Source of the DNA: Pseudomonas sp. ANT_J12
Lineage (GTDB): Bacteria; Pseudomonadota; Gammaproteobacteria; Pseudomonadales; Pseudomonadaceae
Direction of reading: 5' to 3'
Assembly (NCBI RefSeq): GCF_008370045.1
Contig: NZ_VOBN01000004.1
Span: forward strand, 124,001 to 188,000
Length of the DNA: 64,000 bases
Shown piece by piece: positions 43,618-52,831 of this stretch. A program made the translations under genes and the position numbers. Below the pieces are notes generated by a model. The model saw only the letters and a program-made list of their open reading frames with translations, was not told where the DNA came from and ran no database searches. Numbering within the stretch: position 1 is the stretch's first letter; each line of letters begins with the position of its first letter.

Positions 43618-44294
43618 CCCTCGCCCGCCGACTGCGCGCCACCGATGATCGCGATGCCGGAGCTGCTGCCCAGACGGGTGGCGCCGGCCTCGATCATCGC
43701 CAGTGCAGTCGGGTAGTCGCGTACACCGCCCGAAGCCTTGACGCCGATGTCCGCGCCCACGGTGCGGCGCATCAGCGCGACATCTTCGACGGTGGCGCCG
43801 CTGCGGCTGAAACCGGTGGAGGTCTTGACGAACGCGACGTTCAGCTCGCGACAGATTTCGCAGGCCTTCACTTTCTCGGCGTCGGTGAGCAGGCAAGTTT
43901 CCAGGATCACTTTCAACGGCACACTGCCGCAGGTCTGTTTGACCTGGGCAATGTCGTCCTGCACCTCGGCGAACAAGCCGTCCTTCAGCCAGCCGATGTT
44001 CAACACCATGTCGATCTCGCCAGCGCCGGCGGCAATCGCCCGCTCGGCTTCGAAGGCCTTGGTATCACTCAAACCGGCGCCCAGCGGGAAGCCGATCACC
44101 GCGCAGACCTTAACGTTGTGGCCTGCCAGGCTCTGCGCGGCAAGAGGCACTTGCCCGGAATTCACGCACACCGAATAGAAACCATGCTCTGCGGCCTCTC
44201 GGCACAGGGTAGTGATTTGTTCGCGGCTGGCGTCCGGCGCCAGCAAGGTGTGATCGATGTACTGCGCCAGTGCCTGGGGTGGGAGATGGGCCAT
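43611..44294 (-). CDS. deoC: Deoxyribose-phosphate aldolase
   Basis: 227 residues. Cleaves 2-deoxy-D-ribose 5-phosphate into acetaldehyde and glyceraldehyde 3-phosphate. The Schiff-base Lys is K157 in [11 protein letters not shown], with K186 in GVKASGGV and D95 in [18 protein letters not shown] nine bases before the ATG. A DeoR-family repressor is divergent 122 bp away and the palindrome at 44383 lies between; a kinase, permease and mutarotase-like gene follow, forming a 2-deoxyribose pathway. Confidence 0.94.
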   Translation of the reverse strand: MAHLPPQALAQYIDHTLLAPDASREQITTLCREAAEHGFYSVCVNSGQVPLAAQSLAGHNVKVCAVIGFPLGAGLSDTKAFEAERAIAAGAGEIDMVLNIGWLKDGLFAEVQDDIAQVKQTCGSVPLKVILETCLLTDAEKVKACEICRELNVAFVKTSTGFSRSGATVEDVALMRRTVGADIGVKASGGVRDYPTALAMIEAGATRLGSSSGIAIIGGAQSAGEGY

Positions 44295-44382
44295 CGCAAA
44301 AAACTCCTGTTTGTATATTCAAATGCCCCTGCGCCACAATCGAGGATCATTTGCGCAAAAACGTTACAAAACTCACAATTAA

Positions 44383-44398
44383 TGTTACTTAAATAACA
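44383..44398. promoter_or_regulatory. Operator of the deoxyribose locus (deoC/deoR side)
   Basis: TGTTACTTAAATAACA differs by one base from the perfect palindrome TGTTATTTAAATAACA at 48569. It is 18 bp upstream of the repressor ATG and 90 bp upstream of deoC. Confidence 0.75.
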
Positions 44399-44416
44399 TC
44401 AACAATCAACCCCGGA

Positions 44417-45187
44417 ATGCCTGTGGACAGTAAAAAAGCCGAGCGTCTCAAGCTGATTCAACAAGCCCTGCAAGACCAGAGCGCCATTCACCTGCGCGAA
44501 ATGGCCGCGTTGCTGGACGTGTCGGAGATGACCCTGCGCCGCGACCTGACCAAGTACACCGACCACTTGCGCCTGCTCGGCGGCTACATCACCAAAATCC
44601 ACGACGGCAACGAACCGGGCGATTACCGCGTGGCAGAACAGGACACCCGCCACGTCGAGGAAAAACGCCGCATCGGCAAACTCGCCGCACGGTTTATCCA
44701 GCCCGGCGACACGGTGTTTTTCGATTGCGGCACCACCACGCCATTCGTGGTGGACTTCATCCCTGATGAGCTCGAATTCACCGCCGTGTGCAACTCCCTG
44801 AACGTGCTGCTCAAACTCTCGCAAAAGCCCAACTGCCACATCGTGGTGTGCGGTGGCACGTTCCACCGCAAGAACCAGGTGTTCGAGAACCAGACCGAAT
44901 TTGGCATCCTCGACAGCGTGCGCCTGACCTGGGCCTTCGTCTCCGCCGCCGGGGTCAGCCAGGACTTCGGCGTGACCTGCTTCAATTTCAATGAAGTGGA
45001 GGTCAAGCAGAAGGTCCTGCGCCAGGCGCAACAACGCTTGTTGCTGGCCGACCACAGCAAGTTCGACACCGTGCGCACCGCGCATTTCGCCGCCCTTGAG
45101 GATTTCCAGTACGTGGTCAGCGACAAGAAAATCCCCAAGGCTTACCGCGATGCCATCGAGGCCAGCGGCGCACAGTTGATTATCTGA
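44417..45187 (+). CDS. DeoR-family repressor of the deoxyribose locus
   Basis: 256 residues. N-terminal DeoR HTH (AIHLREMAALLDVSEMTLRRDL), then a sugar-phosphate sensor domain with FFDCGTTTPFVVDFI and DHSKFDTV. Compares with DeoQ-type regulators of deoxyribose operons. It is likely to bind the TGTTAYTTAAATAACA sites next to itself and at 48569. Convergent overlap of 8 bp with the mutarotase-like gene. Confidence 0.87.
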   Translation: MPVDSKKAERLKLIQQALQDQSAIHLREMAALLDVSEMTLRRDLTKYTDHLRLLGGYITKIHDGNEPGDYRVAEQDTRHVEEKRRIGKLAARFIQPGDTVFFDCGTTTPFVVDFIPDELEFTAVCNSLNVLLKLSQKPNCHIVVCGGTFHRKNQVFENQTEFGILDSVRLTWAFVSAAGVSQDFGVTCFNFNEVEVKQKVLRQAQQRLLLADHSKFDTVRTAHFAALEDFQYVVSDKKIPKAYRDAIEASGAQLII

Positions 45188-46238
45188 TCAAGGCTTGTTG
45201 CTCGGCCTGATTCAGATAACCGGTGGTGACCTTGAACGCCGCCGTCTCCCCCGACGCCAAGGCGCGCACATGGCCCTTGGCGGATTCGGCGCGATAGCCT
45301 TCCGGTTCGCAAGTGGCGGGCAAGATAAACGCCGCCACTTGCTGATCGGCGTTGTGCAGGATCCAGCGTGCAGCGTGGTCGAACTGGTCGGGCCGATAAC
45401 GGGTGTAGAACGCGGCGCCGTCCGGGTGGCTCAGCAGGAAATGTGCATCGCCGTTGGCATCGGCCTTTACGCCGTCGAAGAAAAATACGATCTCCGGGTC
45501 GTAAAGCTCCGGCTGATCCAGGCAGCGGAACTGCTCCGGCTCCAAGGCCAACTGCTCCATGTAGCGGCTCCAGGCCGGTGTCGGCTTGACGTGGGCCGGC
45601 ACGCTGCTGCGCAGGCGCACCTTGTCAAATCCCAACGGCTCGATAAACCGTGCGCCTTCGACGTAGGCGTAATTCATGTGGGCCATGTACATCAGGTCCA
45701 TGGGTTTGCCGGCCAGGTTGGTCACGGTCATCGCGATATCGAACAGACCTGAATCAGCACGCAAAGTGACACTCGGGCTGGCGAGGTAGCGGTCGCCAAA
45801 CCCCTGCGCATATTCGTATTCGCCGCCCAATCGCAGGAAGGGGCCGGCGCTGTCTTCACCGACGTCCAACCAGGCGCGATCCATTGCCGCACAGGGCATT
45901 TCGCCGTGCAGCGGATGGTCGTCCTCAGGCGTCGGACAACCGTTGCGCAGCAGGCCGCTGTGGAACATGAAACAGCCGTAGGTGCCAATTACCGTCGGGC
46001 TCGGTTTGGGCTGGCTGAACAGGTTGCTCATGGTCAGGTCGCAGCCGTCGAACACCGCATCCCAAATCATCTGGCCCTGATACGGCAGCACCACCAGTTT
46101 TCCACGGCTGTTGGTCAGTTCCAGCGCCAATACACCGCTGGGATAGATGCTGGCGCTGACGGTGAAACGCTCTGATTTCAACAGTACCTTTGGCGCCTCG
46201 CCAAACAGCGCCGGATAGAGATTGATCCGCGTGCTCAT
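45180..46238 (-). CDS. Aldose-1-epimerase-like protein (DUF4432), DeoX/DeoM-type
   Basis: 352 residues from ATG 46238. Galactose mutarotase-like beta fold with family motifs FHSGLLRNGCPTPEDDHPLHGE, DLMYMAHMNYAYV and GYLNQAEQQ. Equivalent genes in enterobacterial deoKPX operons are thought to act on deoxyribose anomers. The ATGA overlap with the permease gene shows one operon: kinase, permease, mutarotase. Confidence 0.82.
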   Translation of the reverse strand: MSTRINLYPALFGEAPKVLLKSERFTVSASIYPSGVLALELTNSRGKLVVLPYQGQMIWDAVFDGCDLTMSNLFSQPKPSPTVIGTYGCFMFHSGLLRNGCPTPEDDHPLHGEMPCAAMDRAWLDVGEDSAGPFLRLGGEYEYAQGFGDRYLASPSVTLRADSGLFDIAMTVTNLAGKPMDLMYMAHMNYAYVEGARFIEPLGFDKVRLRSSVPAHVKPTPAWSRYMEQLALEPEQFRCLDQPELYDPEIVFFFDGVKADANGDAHFLLSHPDGAAFYTRYRPDQFDHAARWILHNADQQVAAFILPATCEPEGYRAESAKGHVRALASGETAAFKVTTGYLNQAEQQALIR

Positions 46239-47566
46239 GAGGTCACCGCCGCACCCACCGGTGCCCGTTCGCTGGTGGAATGACGCAGACAACGCACGGC
46301 GTAGGCGACGATCACGATGAAGCACAGCAACGGTACGCTGTAGGCCAGTTGCATGTTGCCGCCGCTGTAATCGGAGAGCAGGCCCTGGAAGATCGGAATC
46401 ACCCCGCCACCGACAATGCTCATCACCAGCAGCGAACCGCCGACGCCGGTGTCTTCACCGAGGCCATCGATGGTCAGGCCATAAATGGTCGGCCAGCACG
46501 GGCCGAGGAACACGCTCACGCCGACCGCTGCATACACCGCGGTGATGTTCGGCACCAGAATCGTGTAAGCCAGCAACACAATGCACAGCACGCCATACAC
46601 CGCCAGCACCTTGGCCGGGTGCAGTTTGCGCATCAGCACGTTGGCGATCAGTTTGCCGATGAAGTACGCGGCGAAGGTCGTCAGCAAAAACCACGAGGCG
46701 CTGCGCTCGTTCATCCCGCCCAATTGCATGGCCAGGCGAATGGTGAAGCTCCACACCCCGACTTGCGCGCCGACGTAGAGAAACTGCGCCAACACACCGA
46801 AGGTGAAACGCTTGTTGCCCCACAGCCGCGACAGGCTCTGGCCGAGGCTGGCGGTTTTCTTGCTGGCGGTCTGCACGCCTTTACACGCCGGAAAACGGGT
46901 GATGGCGATCAGGATGAACATCAGCACCAGCACCGCGATCATCCATTTGTACGGCAGCAAGGTGGACTGGATCATTTGCAGCTGCTGCACCGCCGCGTCC
47001 GAGGCGCTCATTTGCGTGAGCTGCTCGCGGGTGGCGTCGGTGTCCTTGAACATCACGAAACTGCCGACATACACCCCAGCCATGGCGCCGAACGGGTGGA
47101 AGGTCTGGGAGATGTTCAGGCGCCGGGTGCCGGTTTCCCGTGGGCCCATCAGCGTTGAATAGGTGTTGCACGCGGTTTCGAGGAACGACAGCCCCGCCGC
47201 GATCACGAACAGCGCCAGCAGGAACATGCCGTACTTGGCCGTCGATGCTGCCGGGAAGAACAACAGGCAGCCCAACATGTACAGCATCAGGCCGATGAGG
47301 ATGGTGGTCTTGTAGCTGAAGCGCCGAACCACCAACGCCGCCGGGATCGCCACGAAGAAGTAGCCCAGGTAAAACGCCGACTGCACGAAGGCAGTCTGGA
47401 AATCGCTGAGCAGGAAAGCTTTCTTGAAATGCGCGATGAGCACGTCGTTCATGCTCGCGGCCGCCGCCCACAGCGCGAAGATGCTGCACAGCAAGATGAA
47501 GGCGAACCATGGCGTGCGGTTCAGGTAGAAACCATCGGGCGTCTGTTGGAGCGGAGGCTTTGTCAT
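46235..47566 (-). CDS. FucP-type sugar MFS permease, likely deoxyribose transporter
   Basis: 443 residues, 12 membrane helices. FucP-family motifs SAFYLGYFFVAIPAALVVRR, LSFLETACNTYSTLMGPRE and QTFHPFGAMAGVYVGS. DeoP of deoxyribose operons belongs to this family, and the flanking kinase and deoC support 2-deoxyribose (or a deoxynucleoside breakdown product) as substrate. Proton symport is the family mechanism. Confidence 0.85.
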   Translation of the reverse strand: MTKPPLQQTPDGFYLNRTPWFAFILLCSIFALWAAAASMNDVLIAHFKKAFLLSDFQTAFVQSAFYLGYFFVAIPAALVVRRFSYKTTILIGLMLYMLGCLLFFPAASTAKYGMFLLALFVIAAGLSFLETACNTYSTLMGPRETGTRRLNISQTFHPFGAMAGVYVGSFVMFKDTDATREQLTQMSASDAAVQQLQMIQSTLLPYKWMIAVLVLMFILIAITRFPACKGVQTASKKTASLGQSLSRLWGNKRFTFGVLAQFLYVGAQVGVWSFTIRLAMQLGGMNERSASWFLLTTFAAYFIGKLIANVLMRKLHPAKVLAVYGVLCIVLLAYTILVPNITAVYAAVGVSVFLGPCWPTIYGLTIDGLGEDTGVGGSLLVMSIVGGGVIPIFQGLLSDYSGGNMQLAYSVPLLCFIVIVAYAVRCLRHSTSERAPVGAAVTS

Positions 47567-47587
47567 TGTTGTTCTCCGGGTGGGGTT

Positions 47588-48517
47588 TTAAAGGGTGCCG
47601 AATGGGCGCTGGAATGCTGCGAACGCGCTGGCGTCCGGGTAGGAAGTCTGGGTGCCGAGACCGGTGACCGAGCACGCGGAATAGGCCACGGCCTGGGTCA
47701 TGGCGGCGCGGATATCGCGGTCGCGGCTCCAGTGCTGGATGAAGCAACCGATGAAGGCATCGCCGGCGCCAGTGGTATCGCGGGCGTTGACGCGCAGGCC
47801 GGGAATCTGGAACTCGCCCTCCTCGCCGACGTACAGCGCGCCTTGTTGGCCGAGGGTCACGATCACGTGGCGAATGCCGCTGGCGACCAGGGTCTTGGCG
47901 GCTTTCAACGCGGACTCAGGCGAGTCGACGGTTTGGCCGCTGATCAGCGCCAGTTCGGACTCGTTGGGCACCAGGAAATCCAGTTGCGCCAGGTGTTCAC
48001 GGCTCAGGCCCGCCAAGGCCGGTGCCGGGTTGAGCAGCACCGGGATGCTGTGTTCGCGACCGAATTCGATGGCGTGGTAGACGGTTTCCACATTGATTTC
48101 GAGCTGCAGCACGATCAGCGAACACTCGCGCAGGGCTGGCGCGGCGGCGTCGATATCCGCCGGGGCGAGATGGGCGTTGGCGCCTTTGACAATGAGGATG
48201 CTGTTGTGGGAATCGGCCTGGACAAAGATCGGCGCCACGCCGCTGGACACACCGGGCACACGCTGCACGTAACGGGTGTCGATGCCAAAGCGCTGGAAAT
48301 TGGCCAGGGTGTTGTCGGCAAACATGTCGTCGCCGACCTTGGTCAGCATCAACACATCCGCCCCCAGCTTGGCCGCCGCCACCGCCTGATTGGCGCCCTT
48401 GCCACCGCAACCGAGGGCAAAACCCGGCGCTTCCAGCGTCTCACCCTGGGCCGGCATGCGGTCGATGTAGGTGATCAGATCCACCATATTGCTGCCGATG
48501 ACTGCGATCTTGCTCAT
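47588..48517 (-). CDS. Ribokinase-family sugar kinase, likely deoxyribokinase
   Basis: 309 residues, PfkB fold. N-terminal signature GGKGANQAVAAAKLGAD and the C-terminal ATP motif NARDTTGAGDAFIGCF with catalytic Asp. Context (deoC, FucP-type permease, mutarotase, DeoR regulator) indicates phosphorylation of 2-deoxy-D-ribose to the 5-phosphate; ribose remains possible. First gene of the operon, with a perfect operator palindrome 52 bp upstream. Confidence 0.88.
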   Translation of the reverse strand: MSKIAVIGSNMVDLITYIDRMPAQGETLEAPGFALGCGGKGANQAVAAAKLGADVLMLTKVGDDMFADNTLANFQRFGIDTRYVQRVPGVSSGVAPIFVQADSHNSILIVKGANAHLAPADIDAAAPALRECSLIVLQLEINVETVYHAIEFGREHSIPVLLNPAPALAGLSREHLAQLDFLVPNESELALISGQTVDSPESALKAAKTLVASGIRHVIVTLGQQGALYVGEEGEFQIPGLRVNARDTTGAGDAFIGCFIQHWSRDRDIRAAMTQAVAYSACSVTGLGTQTSYPDASAFAAFQRPFGTL

Positions 48518-48568
48518 TGCTATCCCACCTTGATACGGCTTGCCTGACTGACGTCGGCGCTGTTGTTT

Positions 48569-48584
48569 TGTTATTTAAATAACA
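48569..48584. promoter_or_regulatory. Operator of the deoxyribose locus (kinase side)
   Basis: TGTTATTTAAATAACA, perfect 16-bp palindrome in front of the kinase-permease-mutarotase operon. Confidence 0.78.
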
Positions 48585-48658
48585 TTTGGTGTGATTATTC
48601 AATCTTTTTTATTGAGCGAGTAGACAAGCAAAGACGAATGGCTTTGCGCCAATTCACT

Positions 48659-48751
48659 TGTAGGAGCGAGGCTTGCCCGCGAAGGCGGTGTGTCAGGCGA
48701 CATCGATGCTGACTGTCCCGACGCCTTCGCGGGCAAGCCTCGCTCCTACAG
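48659..48751. repeat. REP doublet (GTAGGAGCGA family)
   Basis: TGTAGGAGCGAGGCTTGCCC and inverse with a 40-bp spacer. The 343-bp gap 48518-48860 contains the operator, this repeat and no gene. Confidence 0.9.
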
Positions 48752-48860
48752 GGGACTTGCGGCGAATGATCCTGCAACACACACGACCATCGAAATAATT
48801 CCCCTCCCCCACGCGCATCTGTTAAAACCCGTGCTTTCCCCTGATCGACTGGACTGCTGG

Positions 48861-49817
48861 ATGCTTACTCCCCTCATGAGCCACTTGCGTCGGCGCTGGT
48901 TTTCATCGTTGTGCATGGCGCTGCTAATTGTCGGTTTGCCGGCGAGTTGCGGCGTGCTCAAGTACAAAGAGCGCGAGTTGCTGTTTCGGATCGAGCCGGG
49001 CACGGCCGGGTGGTATCGCGGCTTGCCGCAGGACGTTCAGGAATTCGACATCAAGCCTGCCAGCTTCAAGGGCAATCAAAACCTGCATGCCTGGTGGTGG
49101 CCGGCCGCGCGCCGTGATGCGCCGTCGATCCTCTATTTGCACGGTGTGCGCTGGAACCTCACCGGCCAGGCGTTTCGCATCGAGCAATTGCGGGCCATGG
49201 GCTATTCGGTGCTGGCCATCGACTACCGCGGGTTTGGCCAGAGCAAGGGCGATCTGCCGTCGGAAGCCAGCGTCTACGAAGACGCCCGGGTCGCCTGGGA
49301 GCGCTTCAAGGCGATGCAACCGGACCCGAACAAACGCCTGATCTACGGTCACTCGTTAGGTGGTGCGGTGGCCATTGACCTCGCGGCAGACCTGGCCACG
49401 CAGGCGAAAAAGGATCACGTCGCGGTGCCGGTGCGCGGGCTGGTGATCGAATCCACCTTCACCACGCTGGGGGATGCCGTCGCGCAAGTGGCCGACGAAA
49501 ACCTGCCAGTGAAATCCCTGCCGGTGCGCTGGCTGCTGTCACAGAAATTCGATTCCATCGACAAGATCACCGACATCGACATGCCCTTGCTGGTGGTCCA
49601 CGGTCTGGCCGATGCATTCATGCCGTCGCGCTTCAGCCAGCAGTTGTTCAACGCCGCCAACGAGCCGAAGCGCCTGTTGTTGATACCCGGCGGCACGCAC
49701 AACAACAGCATGAGCCTGGGTGGCAGTCAGTATCGCCAGGCCATCGACAACCTGATGAAAGCCAAGCCGGCACAGGTCGCCGGGCCAACAGTTACTCAAG
49801 GTGCCCGCAAGGCCTAG
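48861..49817 (+). CDS. Alpha/beta hydrolase, membrane anchored
   Basis: 318 residues. N-terminal hydrophobic segment (LCMALLIVGLPASCGVL) may be an anchor or an atypical lipoprotein signal (Cys30). YLHGVRWNLTG, nucleophile elbow GHSLGGA, acid in VHGLADAFMPS and His in GGTHNNS give a complete triad. Resembles the BEM46/ABHD13-like group. Start uncertain between 48861 and 48876. Its end overlaps the convergent ABC gene by 4 bp. Confidence 0.8.
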   Translation: MLTPLMSHLRRRWFSSLCMALLIVGLPASCGVLKYKERELLFRIEPGTAGWYRGLPQDVQEFDIKPASFKGNQNLHAWWWPAARRDAPSILYLHGVRWNLTGQAFRIEQLRAMGYSVLAIDYRGFGQSKGDLPSEASVYEDARVAWERFKAMQPDPNKRLIYGHSLGGAVAIDLAADLATQAKKDHVAVPVRGLVIESTFTTLGDAVAQVADENLPVKSLPVRWLLSQKFDSIDKITDIDMPLLVVHGLADAFMPSRFSQQLFNAANEPKRLLLIPGGTHNNSMSLGGSQYRQAIDNLMKAKPAQVAGPTVTQGARKA

Positions 49818-51628
49818 CGATAACCCCGCGCCTGCAAATCGAACAGCTGCGCATAACGCCCGCCCGCCGCCACCAGGCTGTCGTGATCGCCACGCTCCAG
49901 GATCGCGCCCTGATCCAGCACGATGATGTGGTCGGCGTTGCGCACACTGGAAAAACGGTGGGAGATCAGCAGCGTCATGCGGCCCTGGGTGTGCTCGCTG
50001 AAATGCGCAAACACCGCCGCTTCCGCCGCCGGGTCGAGGGCCGAGGTCGGCTCGTCGAGGATCAGGATGTCGGCATCACGACGCATGTAGGCACGGGACA
50101 AGGCAATCTTCTGCCACTGCCCGCCAGACAGTTCCTGGCCCCCGGCAAACCAGCGTCCCAGTTGCGTGGCATAACCGCGATCCAACCCTTCGATAAACGG
50201 CGCGGCCATGCCTTCGGCCGCCGCTTCTTTCCAGCGTTGTTCATCGTCGAAGGCCAGGGTGTCGCCAACGCCGATGTTCTCCCCCACGGAGAACTGATAG
50301 CGAATGTAGTCCTGGAAAATCACCCCGATACGCCGCCGCAACGCGTCCTCTTCCCAGTCTTGCAGGTCGCTGCCGTCCAGCAGGATGCGCCCTTGATCGG
50401 GGCGATACAGCCGGGTCAGCAGTTTGATCAGCGTGGTCTTGCCCGAACCATTCTCACCCACCAGTGCCACGCTTCGGCCCGGCACCAGGTGCAAGTCGAT
50501 GCCCTCCAGCGCCGCACGACTGGCCTCTGGATAACGAAAACCCACGTTCTCGAAACGCAGCCCATCGCCGGGCACCACACCCACGGTCAAATGGCCGGTA
50601 TCGCTGACCACCGGTTCGGCCAGGTATTCGTAGAGGGCCGACAGGTAAAGGCCATCCTCGTACAGACCACTGATCGCGCTGAGGCTACTGCTGACGGCGG
50701 TTTGCCCCTGTTTGAACAGCACCAGGTACATGGTCATCTGCCCGAGAGTGATCTGGCCATGCACGGAGTCGACCACGACCCAGGCATACGCCAGGTAAAA
50801 CGCCCCGGTGCCCAGCAGCCCAAGGACAAAACCCCAGCCATCGCGGCGCAAGGTCAGGCGTCTGTCTTCGGCGTAAAGCCGCTTGAACGTGTCGCGATAA
50901 CGCTTCAACAGCAAGGGCGCAAAGCCGAACAGCTTGACCTCTTTGATGTAACTCTCATGGGACAGCAGCGTTTCGATGTAGCTCTGTTGCCGACTCTCCG
51001 GCGCGCGCCGGGTGAACAGCCGAAACGCATCCCCGGAAAAATGCGCCTCGGCAAAAAACACCGGCAACGCACCGACCACCAGCAACACCAGCGCCCACGG
51101 CGAAAAATGCACCAGCAGCACGCCGAAACTGATCAGCACAATCAGGTTCTGGATCAGCCCCAACGACTTCATCACCAACGCCAGCGGCCGGGTCGAAGCT
51201 TCGCGCCGCACCCGCACCAACTTGTCGTAGAACTCGGAGTTCTCGAACTGCACCAGCGATAACGTCTGGGCCTTCTCCAGAATCAGCGTGTTGACCTTCT
51301 GCCCCAACTGCACCCGCAACAGCGACTGCTGCACCGACAACGCCCGTTGCGTCCCGGACAACAACGCCAGCACACCCGCCTCAAACAACACATAACGCAC
51401 CACCGGCCACAACGGCGCACTGCCCTGCTGCGCGTGTAACTGCATGGCGAACACCACCGCGTCGACTATGCGTTGGCCGAGCCAGGCGGCCAGTGCGGGG
51501 AGCACGCCAGCGATCAGGGTAGCCAGGACCAGGCCGAGGAATAATCCGCGGGAGGTGCCCCAGACCAATTGCAAGGCGCGTTTTGCCTGGTCGAGCAGAG
51601 CGGCGAAACGGTTAACTGCCGCGCTCAT
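49814..51628 (-). CDS. ABC transporter, fused permease/ATPase
   Basis: 604 residues. Six-helix membrane domain (1-330), then an ATPase with Walker A GENGSGKTT, signature LSGGQWQKIALSRA and Walker B DILILDEPTSALD. Type IV (exporter) ABC half-transporter; cargo unknown. The ATGA overlap with the upstream AraC gene shows coexpression. Confidence 0.88.
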   Translation of the reverse strand: MSAAVNRFAALLDQAKRALQLVWGTSRGLFLGLVLATLIAGVLPALAAWLGQRIVDAVVFAMQLHAQQGSAPLWPVVRYVLFEAGVLALLSGTQRALSVQQSLLRVQLGQKVNTLILEKAQTLSLVQFENSEFYDKLVRVRREASTRPLALVMKSLGLIQNLIVLISFGVLLVHFSPWALVLLVVGALPVFFAEAHFSGDAFRLFTRRAPESRQQSYIETLLSHESYIKEVKLFGFAPLLLKRYRDTFKRLYAEDRRLTLRRDGWGFVLGLLGTGAFYLAYAWVVVDSVHGQITLGQMTMYLVLFKQGQTAVSSSLSAISGLYEDGLYLSALYEYLAEPVVSDTGHLTVGVVPGDGLRFENVGFRYPEASRAALEGIDLHLVPGRSVALVGENGSGKTTLIKLLTRLYRPDQGRILLDGSDLQDWEEDALRRRIGVIFQDYIRYQFSVGENIGVGDTLAFDDEQRWKEAAAEGMAAPFIEGLDRGYATQLGRWFAGGQELSGGQWQKIALSRAYMRRDADILILDEPTSALDPAAEAAVFAHFSEHTQGRMTLLISHRFSSVRNADHIIVLDQGAILERGDHDSLVAAGGRYAQLFDLQARGYR

Positions 51629-52665
51629 TCAGCACACTCCGCCGGGGGCTTGGAGGATTCGCCCTGAAACCGCGCCCGATACCGCCCCGGACTCTCCCCC
51701 GTCCACTTCTTGAACGCTCGGTGAAACGCACTCGCCTCCTGAAACCCCAGCTGCTCGGCAATATCCCCAATGCTCGCCCTGCTTTCACGCAACCGCTCAA
51801 ACGCCACGCCGCGCCGTACTTCGTCCTTGATCTCCTGATACGAACAGCCCTCGCGCTCCAGTTTACGGCGGAAGGTGCTGGGGCTCAGGTGTTGTTCCAA
51901 AGCGAAGGCTTGCAGGGTCGGCCATTGGCTGTAATGGCTGTTGCGCAGGCGCTGATGAACTTGGGACGCGAGGCCGTGCTGGTTGCGGAAGCGGATCACC
52001 AGCCACTGCGGCGCGGTGCGTAGAAACACTTTCAAGGAGGCCAGGTCTTGAACCACAGGCAGACGCAGGTAGTGGCTGGCGAATTCGATTTCGGTGCGTT
52101 CGGCGCCGAAGGTCAGGTTGGGGCCCCAGAGCAAACGGTCGTCACTGAGGGAGACGCGGGCATGGCGAAAGTCGGCGCGGTCGATGGGGATGCGCCGTCC
52201 GCCGAGCCAGCACAGCAGGCTGATCATCAAGACCAGGAAGGTTTCTTCGCCCAGGCGGCTGACATCGCTGTCGGTCGAGCCGGTTTGCAGGCTGATCACC
52301 GCACGTTTGCCGCGCACGGTCAGCGTGCCGCGAAAGTCGCTGAGGAACAGGGCGAAGTTGGCCAGGCATTGGCGCAGGGCTTTGTGCAGGTCGGGTTCCT
52401 GAATCAACGCTCGGCAGATCAGGGCGAAACTGCCCGGCGGCATGCCGTGGCGGTCGAGACCGAAGAATTCGTCGTCGAGTTCGCGAATCTGGATCAGCCA
52501 CAACGCGGCAAAGGCGCTGGCCGGCACCCGAGCGCTGGGCTGGTCGAGCAGCGCCGGGGCGATATTGGCCTGTTGCAACACCGCCGTCAGGCGCTGGGGG
52601 TTGTCCGCCAGCCGATGGATCATCGCCCGCACGAAGTAGGCCGCCACTGAATCCGTTTCCCGCAT
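51625..52665 (-). CDS. AraC-family regulator with arabinose-binding-like N-terminal domain
   Basis: 346 residues from ATG 52665; an ATG at 52731 would add 22 residues without an SD. The N-terminal 'Arabinose_bd' domain (about 10-200) precedes the AraC HTH (FALEQHLSPSTFRRKLEREG; ASIGDIAEQLGFQEASAFHRAFKKWTG). Of the OruR/PhbR-like group. Divergent from the dehydrogenase gene at 52832 and coupled to the ABC exporter. Confidence 0.85.
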   Translation of the reverse strand: MRETDSVAAYFVRAMIHRLADNPQRLTAVLQQANIAPALLDQPSARVPASAFAALWLIQIRELDDEFFGLDRHGMPPGSFALICRALIQEPDLHKALRQCLANFALFLSDFRGTLTVRGKRAVISLQTGSTDSDVSRLGEETFLVLMISLLCWLGGRRIPIDRADFRHARVSLSDDRLLWGPNLTFGAERTEIEFASHYLRLPVVQDLASLKVFLRTAPQWLVIRFRNQHGLASQVHQRLRNSHYSQWPTLQAFALEQHLSPSTFRRKLEREGCSYQEIKDEVRRGVAFERLRESRASIGDIAEQLGFQEASAFHRAFKKWTGESPGRYRARFQGESSKPPAECAE

Positions 52666-52831
52666 GTGAACGCTTTGCTCCCCATTGCCTGACTGGCAAA
52701 AAACACCAGTGCCGTTGAACAGTTGTGGCATAGGACAAGCGCCCTGCCCGCTCTAGACTCGCGGCCATAGTACGCCTTCGGCCGTTGTGGCGGCCAAGGT
52801 ATCGACGGGTTTGATCGCAAGGACTTCCAGC

